A DNA stretch of 48,724 bases from an uncultured Bacteroidota bacterium. GTDB lineage: Bacteria > Bacteroidota > Bacteroidia > Bacteroidales > 4484-276. The notes below the pieces were generated by a model. The model saw only the letters and a list, made by a program, of their open reading frames with translations, was not told the DNA's origin and searched no databases. Shown piece by piece: positions 34,794-42,523 of this stretch. Both the position numbers and the translations under genes were made by a program. Positions within the stretch are counted from its first letter, which is position 1. The number at the start of each line of letters is the position of its first letter. The stretch lies in contig CAJATL010000270.1 in the NCBI GenBank assembly GCA_903944895.1, forward strand, positions 1-48,724, given 5' to 3'.

Positions 34794-34817
34794 GCATAGC
34801 GCAAAGCGCAGAGCGCT
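34794..34817 (-). repeat. Short 7-nt periodic array (TGCGCTN type)
   Basis: On the minus strand the sequence reads AGCGCTC, TGCGCTT, TGCGCTA, TGC: a 7-base unit repeated three times. It lies downstream of guaA beside a second 7-nt array of different unit. Confidence 0.6.
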
Positions 34818-34825
34818 AAAAAGCT

Positions 34826-34874
34826 GATTGGCGACTGCCTACTGCCAACTGCAAACTGGCGACTCCCTACTCCC
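34826..34874 (-). repeat. Seven-copy 7-nt array starting at the guaA stop codon
   Basis: On the minus strand: GGGAGTA, GGGAGTC, GCCAGTT, TGCAGTT, GGCAGTA, GGCAGTC, GCCAATC. All seven units fit a common form with AGT (AAT in the last) at positions 4-6. The first unit supplies the last Glu codon and the TAG stop of guaA. Confidence 0.7.
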
Positions 34875-36399
34875 ACTCTATTGTTGCCGGTGGTTTAGAA
34901 CTGATATCGTAAACTACTCTGTTGATTCCTTTAACTTTATTGATAATTTCATTTGAAATTTTTGCCAGAAACTCATAAGGCAAATGCGACCAATCCGCAG
35001 TCATCCCATCAGTAGATCCAACAGCGCGCAAAGCAACCACGTTTTCGTAAGTACGCTCATCACCCATCACACCAACCGACTGCACTGGTAAAAGAACAGC
35101 AAGGGCCTGCCATACTTTATCGTACAAACCGCTACTCTTTAATCCTTCGATAAAAATGTAGTCGACCTCCTGCAGGATTCTTACTTTTTCGGGAGTTATT
35201 TCGCTAAGAATTCTTATCCCTAATCCGGGCCCCGGAAACGGGTGTCGGTGTAAAATTTCATTCTTCAGGCCGAGTGTTGCACCAACTCTTCGCACCTCAT
35301 CCTTAAATAAACTATTGAGCGGCTCAACAACTTTGAGCTTCATAAAATCGGGTAAACCGCCTACATTATGGTGCGATTTTATGGTTGCTGATGGTCCTTT
35401 TACCGAAACCGATTCGATAACATCGGGATAAATGGTACCTTGTGCCAGCCATTTTACATCGGTGATGTGATGCGCTTCTTCATCAAAAACTTCTATAAAA
35501 GTGCGGCCTATTGCTTTACGTTTTTCTTCAGGATTTGTCAGGCCTTCCAAGGCATCGTAAAATTTCTGTGCTGCTCTTACACCTTTTACATTCAAACCCA
35601 TGCCCAGATAAGCTTCCAGCACATTTTCGAATTCATTTTTACGTAAGAGGCCGTTATCAACAAAAATACAATGCAACTGCTTGCCGATAGCTTTGTGCAA
35701 CAACATGGCCGCTACCGACGAATCGACACCACCCGACAAACCAAGTACGACTTTATCGTTACCAAGTTTTTGTTTCAACGCTTCAACAGTTGTCTCCACA
35801 AACGAATCCGGCGTCCATTCCTGATGACAGCCACAAATGTTAACCACAAAATTCCTGAGCAAAACCATGCCCTCGGTCGAATGATAAACTTCCGGATGAA
35901 ACTGTATGCCATAAATTTTCTGCGTCCCAGCCTGATAACCTGCAACCTCAACATCGGAAGTGCTGGCAATAACCGAATAGTTTTCAGGTAAACTCAGAAT
36001 GGTGTCACCATGCGACATCCAAACCTGGCAACCAACCGACATCCCTTTTAGTAACTCATGAGCGGTTTCAATTTTGGTAAGATTTGCACGGCCATATTCA
36101 CGTGTTTCTGACGATTCGACCTTTCCGCCATTGGCTTTCGCAATAAACTGAGCGCCATAACAAACACCTAGAATCGGCAAATCCGATGCGTTAAAACCTG
36201 TCAGGTCAGGATTGGGCGCATTTGCATCGAGCACCGAATGCGGACTTCCCGAAAGGATAACACCCTTAACATTTTCGATATTCGATGGAGCCTTATTAAA
36301 AGGATGGATTTCGCAATACACATTTAGTTCGCGAACACGCCTGGCTATGAGTTGCGTGTATTGAGAACCAAAGTCGAGAATTAGTATCATTTCCTGCAT
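34867..36399 (-). CDS. guaA: GMP synthase (glutamine-hydrolysing)
   Basis: 510 residues, usual length. It converts XMP to GMP using glutamine and ATP. The class I amidotransferase domain has the nucleophile Cys80 in GVCYGAQ with His168 and Glu170 in FHPEV. The ATP-pyrophosphatase domain has the P-loop SGGVDSS (222-228). The C-terminal dimerisation domain ends with the invariant IEWE. The ATG at 36399 ([16 protein letters not shown]) lies only three bases after a TAnnTTTGC box, so the transcript is leaderless or translation begins at the second ATG (36390, MILILDFG). The gene is probably co-transcribed with the LysM protein 115 bases downstream. Confidence 0.96.
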   Translation of the reverse strand: MQEMILILDFGSQYTQLIARRVRELNVYCEIHPFNKAPSNIENVKGVILSGSPHSVLDANAPNPDLTGFNASDLPILGVCYGAQFIAKANGGKVESSETREYGRANLTKIETAHELLKGMSVGCQVWMSHGDTILSLPENYSVIASTSDVEVAGYQAGTQKIYGIQFHPEVYHSTEGMVLLRNFVVNICGCHQEWTPDSFVETTVEALKQKLGNDKVVLGLSGGVDSSVAAMLLHKAIGKQLHCIFVDNGLLRKNEFENVLEAYLGMGLNVKGVRAAQKFYDALEGLTNPEEKRKAIGRTFIEVFDEEAHHITDVKWLAQGTIYPDVIESVSVKGPSATIKSHHNVGGLPDFMKLKVVEPLNSLFKDEVRRVGATLGLKNEILHRHPFPGPGLGIRILSEITPEKVRILQEVDYIFIEGLKSSGLYDKVWQALAVLLPVQSVGVMGDERTYENVVALRAVGSTDGMTADWSHLPYEFLAKISNEIINKVKGINRVVYDISSKPPATIEWE

Positions 36400-36402
36400 G
36401 GC

Positions 36403-36411
36403 GCAAAGATA
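36403..36411 (-). promoter_or_regulatory. -7 promoter element of guaA
   Basis: TATCTTTGC on the minus strand matches TAnnTTTGC exactly. It nearly touches the first ATG of guaA. Confidence 0.7.
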
Positions 36412-36597
36412 ATGATTAGCTCAAATACAGCGCGCAGATTAGCGAAAGTTTTACAGGATATTTTGACTGAATTAAAGGGTTAAGCAATGTTGAAATGACT
36501 ACAATCCTTAGCTTCCCGTTATGTTGATGAACCCAACGTGTCCCGGTTTAAAAAAGTTAAAAAACGACAAATAACTATTTCCTTCTTAAAATAGTAA

Positions 36598-36606
36598 TAA
36601 ATTTGC
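36598..36606 (+). promoter_or_regulatory. -7 promoter element of the Fur-type operon
   Basis: TAAATTTGC matches TAnnTTTGC exactly, followed within seven bases by the 25-bp palindrome at 36613-36637. Confidence 0.7.
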
Positions 36607-36612
36607 TGATTC

Positions 36613-36637
36613 TTTTATGGGAATTATTCTCATAAAA
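36613..36637. promoter_or_regulatory. 25-bp palindrome, probable autoregulatory Fur/PerR operator
   Basis: Left arm TTTTATGGGAAT and right arm ATTCTCATAAAA are reverse complements at 11 of 12 positions, with a single central T. It lies over the expected transcription start and before the ATG at 36651. Fur and PerR boxes have the same odd-length symmetry with a single central base (7-1-7 cores). Binding here would block transcription of the downstream regulator and bacterioferritin. Confidence 0.7.
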
Positions 36638-36650
36638 TAAATAATCAAAA

Positions 36651-37076
36651 ATGAATCTCACAGAAATCAGAAATTCACTTATTTCCAAAGGATTAAGGGT
36701 TACTCCTCAACGATTATCAATTTTTGAGGCAATAATCAAACTCCATGATCATCCTTCGGCCGATGAAATTATTGCTTTTATCCGGCAGGATCAGCCAAAT
36801 ATTGCCACCGGCACCGTTTACAAAGTACTCGACTCTTTGGTTGAAAATGGGTTAATCTCAAAAGTAAAAACCGATAAAGATTTAATGAGGTATGATGCCC
36901 TGATGGTTAATCATCATCATTTGTACTGTGTTGATTCTGATAAAATTCATGATTATATTGATGAGGAACTTGATGCACTGATCGCCGGTTATTTTGCAAA
37001 AAAGGAAATCAGCGGTTTTAAAATTGAAGATATCAGGCTTCAGATAAATGGCAAATTCATAAATGAACCTTCATGA
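36651..37076 (+). CDS. Fur-family transcriptional regulator, PerR-like
   Basis: 141 residues. The winged helix is at ~1-80 (GLRVTPQRLSIFEAI, then ATGTVYKVLDSLVENGLI as recognition helix). Metal-site residues of the regulatory site are present: His34 (HPSADEI), Asp82 (RYDALM) and the His88-90 cluster (NHHHLYC), as in PerR-type sensors. The structural Cys4 zinc site is missing: only Cys93 remains, and the second Cys of the usual CxxC is Ser96. It probably senses Fe/Mn and peroxide and represses its own operon through the palindrome at 36613. The stop overlaps the start of the DUF454 gene by four bases (ATGA). Confidence 0.85.
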   Translation: MNLTEIRNSLISKGLRVTPQRLSIFEAIIKLHDHPSADEIIAFIRQDQPNIATGTVYKVLDSLVENGLISKVKTDKDLMRYDALMVNHHHLYCVDSDKIHDYIDEELDALIAGYFAKKEISGFKIEDIRLQINGKFINEPS

Positions 37077-37471
37077 CAGTTATTAAAGTTATTTTGATTG
37101 TTGCAGGAACCGTTTCATTGGGTGTTGGCATTGTCGGGATTGTCGTTCCGGGCTTGCCAACCACGCCTTTTTTGTTACTAACAGCCGGGCTTTACATGCG
37201 CAGTTCGGATACGTTGTATCAATACCTGGTTTCGAACAAATATGTAGGTTCATACATTAACGACTTCAGAACTAACAAGGGAATGTCTTTAAGAGCAAAG
37301 ATTTACGCCATTTTAATGATGTGGACAATGATCACATTAAGTTGCATTTTCCTTGTCGAAAACACACCAACAAAACTTTTGATCATCAGCATTGGAATAC
37401 TCGGAACCATCATCATGGGGTTTATTATTCCAACCATAAGTAATTCAATTTCAAACAAAAACAAAAAATAA
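37073..37471 (+). CDS. DUF454 (YbaN-like) inner-membrane protein
   Basis: 132 residues with about four hydrophobic spans. The N-terminal ILIVAGTVSLGVGIVGIVVPGLPTTPFLLLTAGLYMRSSD is the DUF454 signature (GxxGIxxPxLPTTPFxLLAAxxFxRSS). The family is an uncharacterised membrane protein, often beside iron- or haem-related genes. Here it overlaps the Fur-type regulator and precedes bacterioferritin by four bases, so it is part of the same operon and likely tied to iron or oxidative-stress homeostasis. That role is inferred from position. Confidence 0.85.
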   Translation: MTVIKVILIVAGTVSLGVGIVGIVVPGLPTTPFLLLTAGLYMRSSDTLYQYLVSNKYVGSYINDFRTNKGMSLRAKIYAILMMWTMITLSCIFLVENTPTKLLIISIGILGTIIMGFIIPTISNSISNKNKK

Positions 37472-37475
37472 CAAA

Positions 37476-37976
37476 ATGAAAGAAAAAAGTATCGGATTAT
37501 TAAACAAAGCTGTTGCCGACGAATTAAGTGCAGTGCATCAGTACATGTATTTTCATTTTCATTGCGACGACCTGGGTTACGACCTGCTGTCGAACCTTTT
37601 TAAACGCACCGCCATCGAAGAAATGCTGCATGTTGAGAAACTTGCCGAACGCATCCTTTTCCTTAAAGGCGATGTTGAAATGAAGCCCGCGGAGGATGTT
37701 CAGAAAATCCACGACGTTAAGCAAATGCTCGAGATGGCAGTCAAAATGGAATTAGGCAGCGCAAACGACTACAACAAATGGGCAAATGAATGTTCACAAA
37801 ATGCCGACTCGGTTTCGAAAAAGATTTTTGAAGCCTTGGTTGAAGAAGAAGAACGTCATTTTGACCAGTTCGACAAAGAAACCGAAAACCTGACCAAATT
37901 TGGCGACAATTACCTGGCTCTGCAATCGATCGAGCGAAGTAAAATTATTGGAGCCGGAAGACCAACGGCACAATAA
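37476..37976 (+). CDS. bfr: Bacterioferritin
   Basis: 166 residues with the four-helix ferritin fold. The di-iron ferroxidase ligands are all visible: Glu16 (ADELSAVHQY), Glu49 and His52 (EEMLH), Glu92 (MELGSAN), Glu125 and His128 (EEERH). Met50 stands at the position that binds haem in bacterioferritins, favouring Bfr over non-haem ferritin or a DPS protein. It stores iron and limits Fenton chemistry in the cytoplasm. Third gene of the Fur-type/DUF454/bfr operon and the obvious target of that regulator. Confidence 0.9.
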   Translation: MKEKSIGLLNKAVADELSAVHQYMYFHFHCDDLGYDLLSNLFKRTAIEEMLHVEKLAERILFLKGDVEMKPAEDVQKIHDVKQMLEMAVKMELGSANDYNKWANECSQNADSVSKKIFEALVEEEERHFDQFDKETENLTKFGDNYLALQSIERSKIIGAGRPTAQ

Positions 37977-37977
37977 T

Positions 37978-37989
37978 GGATTTTAATGG
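37978..37989. repeat. Left 12-bp target-site duplication of MITE copy 2
   Basis: GGATTTTAATGG here and at 38150-38161 is identical in all 12 bases. The copies abut the two inverted repeats of the element. Confidence 0.85.
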
Positions 37990-38149
37990 AATGTAGTTTA
38001 GTTAAGTATTGGAACGCTGATTTTCGCTGATGCAAGCATCGCTGATTTTCGCTGATTTCTTGTAACATAAGCAGTTTTAATCCGCGTCCGCCAACTGGCG
38101 GATCCGTTTGATCCGCGTTCCATTTTATATTTGTTAACTAAACAACATT
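37990..38149 (-). mobile_element. MITE-like element, copy 2 (160 bp, complete)
   Basis: Terminal inverted repeats of 17 bp: AATGTAGTTTAGTTAAG at 37990-38006, and AATGTTGTTTAGTTAAC read inward from 38149. They match at 15 of 17. A second inverted pair, GGAACGC and GCGTTCC, lies inside. The core has CGCTGATTTTCGCTGAT repeats and the perfect palindrome TCCGCCAACTGGCGGA. A perfect 12-bp direct repeat flanks the element. No gene is inside. It corresponds to 6486-6634 in opposite orientation and is the better-preserved copy. Confidence 0.85.
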
Positions 38150-38161
38150 GGATTTTAATGG
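38150..38161. repeat. Right 12-bp target-site duplication of MITE copy 2
   Basis: Identical to 37978-37989. Confidence 0.85.
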
Positions 38162-38174
38162 TTTAAAAGCTGAT

Positions 38175-38202
38175 AAAGAGGTGGATTACTCCGCCTCTTT
38201 TT
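38175..38202 (+). terminator. Rho-independent terminator downstream of bfr
   Basis: AAAGAGGTGGA pairs with TCCGCCTCTTT (one G-U) around TTAC, followed by T. The MITE inserted between bfr and this terminator, so the operon transcript now includes the element. Confidence 0.75.
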
Positions 38203-38310
38203 ATTCCGGTTAACCGAAAAAGATAATCCTGCCCTGATCCTAAAAGCCAATACCTTCCAAAATAATTTCCTGCAAAAGGCAACAAAAGTTGGTAATTCGG
38301 TTTTGAAAAG

Positions 38311-38318
38311 TAAATTTG
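38311..38318 (+). promoter_or_regulatory. -7 promoter element of nhaA
   Basis: TAAATTTG matches TAnnTTTG, 11 bases before the ATG at 38330. Confidence 0.6.
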
Positions 38319-38329
38319 TCAAATTATGA

Positions 38330-39685
38330 ATGAATCAAACCAGGAACAAAATTATGACAGATCCGATGAATAAACAGCCCGTTGATACATGGATTATTGA
38401 TCCGATGAAACGATTTATGAGCAACAGTACCACCAGTGGTATTATTTTGTTTTCGTCGGCGCTGTTGGCACTTATTTTGGCAAACTCACCCTGGGCAAGT
38501 GATTTTCATCATATCTGGGAAATCAAATTCTCGATAGGATTTGGTAAATATGAAATTTCAAAAAGCCTGCATCACTGGATTAACGATGGTTTGATGGCAG
38601 TTTTCTTTTTTGTGGTTGGCCTCGAATTAAAGCGTGAAATCATTTCGGGCGAGCTGAGCAATCCTAAAAAAGCGATTTTACCAATGGCTGCGGCAATTGG
38701 CGGAATGGTTTTTCCGGCAGTGATCTATCTGCTTTTCAATAATAGCGGTACAATTTCAAATGGTTGGGGAATTCCGATGGCTACCGACATCGCTTTTGCT
38801 TTGGGTGTGCTTTATTTGTTGGGCGATAAAGTCCCCATTTCGGTTAAAATATTCCTAACCGCCCTTGCCATTGCTGACGATATTGGAGCTGTTTTGGTGA
38901 TTGCATTTTTTTATACTTCCGATATAAATTTTATGAGTCTAGCAGTTGGTGCACTTTTCCTCATAATTCTTATCACGGGTAATATTATTGGGGTACGAAA
39001 CACCATGTTTTATGCAATTATTGGCATAGGCGGACTTTGGATGGCTTTTCTGATGTCGGGTGTTCATGCAACCATTGCCGCGGTATTGGCTGCTTTCACT
39101 ATCCCGGCCAACGTAAAGATTTCAGAAATTACCTTCATGGCGAAAGGTGAAATGCTACTAAACAAATTCCGGAAATCAAAACCGAACAATAAGCCAACCG
39201 TGACCAATGACCAATTACACATTTTTGATGAAATGCATGGGTTGCTGAAAAAAGCCAGCACTCCGCTGCAACGGTTGGAACACCGGTTGCATCCTTTGGT
39301 GGCATTTATTATCATGCCTGTTTTTGCTTTGTGTAATGCCGGAGTAAGTATTTCGGGTGATATTGGAAACCTGATGAGCAGTTCGATAACTTTGGGCGTT
39401 TTCTTCGGGCTTTTGCTGGGTAAGATTGTCGGGATTATTGCTACGGTTTTTATTTTGTTGAAGTTAAAGGTTGCAAAACTTCCCGATGATATGAACAAAA
39501 AACACATTATCGGGATAGGTTTTTTGGGAGCTATTGGTTTTACCATGTCGCTTTTTGTTTCGGAGCTTGCTTTTACCGATGCTGACTTTATTAATAAGGC
39601 TAAAATCGGGGTAATTTATGCCTCTGTTTTAGCCAGTTTTGCTGGCTTTTATATGATGAAACTTGCTTCTTTTAAAAAAAAATAA
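38330..39685 (+). CDS. nhaA: Na+/H+ antiporter NhaA
   Basis: 451 residues, inner membrane, about 11-12 helices. It exchanges sodium for protons and controls pH and salt balance. The paired ion-binding aspartates are in ALAIADDIGAVLVIAFFY, and the TM4 motif GIPMATDIAFALGVL is intact. An extended cytoplasmic loop (KGEMLLNKFRKSKPNNKPTVTNDQLHIFDEMHGLLKKA) is typical of Bacteroidota NhaA. The start at 38330 fits the promoter; the ATG at 38354 (MTDPMNKQPVD) is an alternative and matches the usual N-terminus better. Suits a marine or saline habitat. Confidence 0.93.
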   Translation: MNQTRNKIMTDPMNKQPVDTWIIDPMKRFMSNSTTSGIILFSSALLALILANSPWASDFHHIWEIKFSIGFGKYEISKSLHHWINDGLMAVFFFVVGLELKREIISGELSNPKKAILPMAAAIGGMVFPAVIYLLFNNSGTISNGWGIPMATDIAFALGVLYLLGDKVPISVKIFLTALAIADDIGAVLVIAFFYTSDINFMSLAVGALFLIILITGNIIGVRNTMFYAIIGIGGLWMAFLMSGVHATIAAVLAAFTIPANVKISEITFMAKGEMLLNKFRKSKPNNKPTVTNDQLHIFDEMHGLLKKASTPLQRLEHRLHPLVAFIIMPVFALCNAGVSISGDIGNLMSSSITLGVFFGLLLGKIVGIIATVFILLKLKVAKLPDDMNKKHIIGIGFLGAIGFTMSLFVSELAFTDADFINKAKIGVIYASVLASFAGFYMMKLASFKKK

Positions 39686-39846
39686 ATGATAAAGTAGAAT
39701 TGTAATAATCACTTGTTACAACAAGATTTCGCCAATCAAAATCATGCTTTTTTTCGATTGTGGACAATCCTGCTTTTTACCACTAATTTCAGATTTACCA
39801 CATTTTTATTTCGTGAAATCGGATCATCGTAGGTTTTACGAGATAA

Positions 39847-39881
39847 AAAACAACGGCCACCCTTTTGGCGACCGTTGTTTT
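39847..39881. terminator. Bidirectional terminator between nhaA and the sulfatase
   Basis: AAAACAACGG pairs with CCGTTGTTTT, giving an A tract on one side and a T tract on the other. It can serve the two convergent genes. The rest of the 254-base gap holds nothing recognised. Confidence 0.8.
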
Positions 39882-39939
39882 AATTTTATTCCCATTATCA
39901 GATGTGATAAACCAACCAATAATTGCAGGTTTCAAATTT

Positions 39940-42363
39940 CTAATTCTGCATCATCATCCGTTTAGCTTCCTGTTCGAGGTCAGAATACTGGGCTTTTTCG
40001 ACGGTAATGCCAACACCAAAGATGGTTCCTCCCTTAAATTCACCGGGAGTTTTATATAATTTACTCACAGCGTCGCCACTGTCGTAACCAACACACAACC
40101 CGTCGCCGGAGAGTGTGAATTTTCCTGCCTGGGTGCGTATCGGGGCTTCTGCAACTAACTTTTCGTCAATATAAAGTTTTGCCTGTCCTAACGATTCATG
40201 ATGCTCACCAGCTTTTTCCCTGATAAACTCCATGCCGAGGGTGTATTTACCGGGTTTAAGCGCTGCTGACACCAATTGTTGTTCTTCGATGCCCAGGAAA
40301 TTATAAACATAATACAGCTTCTTATCTCTGATAAATAATGAGTGGCCGCCGAAGCGTGATCCATGCGCAAAAATAACACCTGAACAATTGGGATCGGTGA
40401 TTTCGATATTTGCCAGAATCTTGTAAGACCGACCTCTGACATTCACTGCTACTCCTTCAGGTACAGGGGCAGTATGCGGATAATACAGGTATCGGTCACG
40501 AATTGCTTCTTCAGAAGGCCTTTCTTCATTGAGCACTTCCAAAGCTGAGCGGTCGTCGAGTGGTAAAACCAGGTTTTTCTCAGCTTCTTCGTTCCAGGCT
40601 TTGATTAAAGCCTCCAGTTTTTCCGGGTTTTCCTTAGCCAGATCTTTCGATTCAGCTCTGTCGATATCCACATGGTAAAGTTGCCATACATCTTTATCAA
40701 AGTTACCCTTGCTGGTAAGTGGGGCATGAACTGCAACGGCTTTCCATCCATCTTCCCAGATTGCACGTGTTCCTAACATCGTATAATATTGGCGGTGTTT
40801 TTTTGTAGGATCGTCTGGTGCTGCATCAAAGGTGTAACGCATCGAAACGCCTGAAAGCGGGTATTGTTCGACGCCTTTATAGACTTTTGGCATTTCGAGT
40901 CCGCAAATTTCAAGAATTGTTGGCACGATATCCACCGAATGATGATATTGATTCCGGATTTCACCACGAGCCTTAATACCTTTGGGCCATGAAATAACTA
41001 ATGGATCGCATGTGCCGCCTGCATAATTTGAATAGCGTTTGAACATCTTAAAAGGAGTAGAAAACGATGCAGCCCATCCTGTGGGATAGTGTTCGTAGGT
41101 ATCTGGTCCACCTAATTTATCAAGGTACTTCATATTCTCCGACAATTCATCAGGATAACCATTGAAGAATTTATTTTCATTAACGGAACCGTTTGGAGTT
41201 CCTTCTCCGGAAGCACCATTATCGGCAGCATAAAGTACGATTGTATTTTCAAGCTGGCCGGTCTTTTCGAGATGATCGATGATACGGCCTATCTGAACGT
41301 CGGTATATTCAGAGAATCCTGCATAAACTTCGCAAAGTCGTGAAAATAATTTTTTCTCATCAGCATTGAGCGAATCCCACGGGCGCACATAATCAGCAGG
41401 ATTAGCAACATCCGCTGGCATTGGGTTTAATGGTGTGAGCTCTGTACCTTTTGGCATGATACCTTTTGCGATCATTCGCTCCAAAACCCAAACACGATAT
41501 GCCTCATAGCCATCATCGAACATGCCTTTGTATTTATCGATGTATTCCTGCGGAGCCTGATGAGGTGCATGGTTAGCTCCCGGACAATACCACATGTAAA
41601 ATGGTTTTGAAGGATTTGTAGCTTTTAAATCACTGATCATTTTGATGGCCTGGTCAGCTAAGTCTTTAGAGAGATGATATCCCTCTTCAGGGCTGTAAGG
41701 TTGCTCGATGAAGCGATTATCCTCGACGAGGTCAGGATACCACTGGTTAGTTTCGCCACCAATGAAACCATAAAAACGATCAAATCCCATCTGTAAAGGC
41801 CATTTTGCTTTGCTTCCTCCTGATGCGACATCCTGTTCCGGTACATTATGATTTTTCCCAAGCCAGAAAGTACTGTACCCATTATCCTGTAAGATTTGCC
41901 CGATTGTAGCGCATTGTTCAGGAATACGGCCATGTGAACCAGGAAATCCCAATGCTGCTTCGGTGATTGCTGAATTCCCATTAAGGTGATGATTGCGGCC
42001 TGTAAGCAGAGTGGAACGAGTTGGCGAACAGAGCGCACAAGTATGCCACTGTGTATAGGTCAAACCATTAGCTGCCAGCTTATCCAGTGTTGGCATATTT
42101 ATTCTTCCTCCATAAGGTGACCACGCTCCAAGGCCAGTATCATCGTACAAAATAAATAAAACATTTGGGGCATTTGCCGGAGCCTTCTTAGGTGTAAATG
42201 GAGCCCAGTCAGGTACCGATTCCCGGACATCGAGTTTTACAATACCTTTAAATGGTATCTTGTCTGATGCTGCCGGCACTTCCTTTTGTTGCCCCGGACT
42301 ACACCCGAAACCCAGTGCAATTGTCGAAAGCAACAGTGCCTGTGACGTTGTTTTGTGATTCAT
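39940..42363 (-). CDS. Arylsulfatase lipoprotein (sulfatase family S1, AtsA-like)
   Basis: 807 residues. A lipoprotein signal gives Cys21 (ALGFGCSPGQQ). The sulfatase core runs from ~65 (NVLFILYDDTGLG, metal-binding Asp74/Asp75) with the formylglycine motif CSPTR at 112-116 inside CALCSPTRSTLLTGRNHH, so Cys112 is the residue converted to formylglycine. Metal-site and substrate-loop motifs follow (TFWLGKNH, ADNGASGEGTPNG). The C-terminal ~130 residues form a beta domain (GVIFAHGSRFGGHSLFIRDKKLYYVYNFLG) typical of the long AtsA-like S1 group. It hydrolyses sulfate esters, substrate unknown. It is divergent from the FGE gene, which would activate it, and has its own promoter at 42414. Confidence 0.92.
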   Translation of the reverse strand: MNHKTTSQALLLSTIALGFGCSPGQQKEVPAASDKIPFKGIVKLDVRESVPDWAPFTPKKAPANAPNVLFILYDDTGLGAWSPYGGRINMPTLDKLAANGLTYTQWHTCALCSPTRSTLLTGRNHHLNGNSAITEAALGFPGSHGRIPEQCATIGQILQDNGYSTFWLGKNHNVPEQDVASGGSKAKWPLQMGFDRFYGFIGGETNQWYPDLVEDNRFIEQPYSPEEGYHLSKDLADQAIKMISDLKATNPSKPFYMWYCPGANHAPHQAPQEYIDKYKGMFDDGYEAYRVWVLERMIAKGIMPKGTELTPLNPMPADVANPADYVRPWDSLNADEKKLFSRLCEVYAGFSEYTDVQIGRIIDHLEKTGQLENTIVLYAADNGASGEGTPNGSVNENKFFNGYPDELSENMKYLDKLGGPDTYEHYPTGWAASFSTPFKMFKRYSNYAGGTCDPLVISWPKGIKARGEIRNQYHHSVDIVPTILEICGLEMPKVYKGVEQYPLSGVSMRYTFDAAPDDPTKKHRQYYTMLGTRAIWEDGWKAVAVHAPLTSKGNFDKDVWQLYHVDIDRAESKDLAKENPEKLEALIKAWNEEAEKNLVLPLDDRSALEVLNEERPSEEAIRDRYLYYPHTAPVPEGVAVNVRGRSYKILANIEITDPNCSGVIFAHGSRFGGHSLFIRDKKLYYVYNFLGIEEQQLVSAALKPGKYTLGMEFIREKAGEHHESLGQAKLYIDEKLVAEAPIRTQAGKFTLSGDGLCVGYDSGDAVSKLYKTPGEFKGGTIFGVGITVEKAQYSDLEQEAKRMMMQN

Positions 42364-42413
42364 AAAATTCTTGCTTTAATGTTAAAAATTTCGAAACTTG
42401 AGTTTTGACTTCA

Positions 42414-42421
42414 CAAAGATA
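42414..42421 (-). promoter_or_regulatory. -7 promoter element of the arylsulfatase gene
   Basis: TATCTTTG on the minus strand matches TAnnTTTG, 50 bases before the ATG at 42363. Confidence 0.6.
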
Positions 42422-42523
42422 AAAAATTAAAATTCCTTTAAGTCATTTGTTTTAAAAAACCAGGTGATATTGGCCGATTGTAATAATTTTACCGGGAAAT
42501 TTTAAATCAGAAAATCACTCTTC

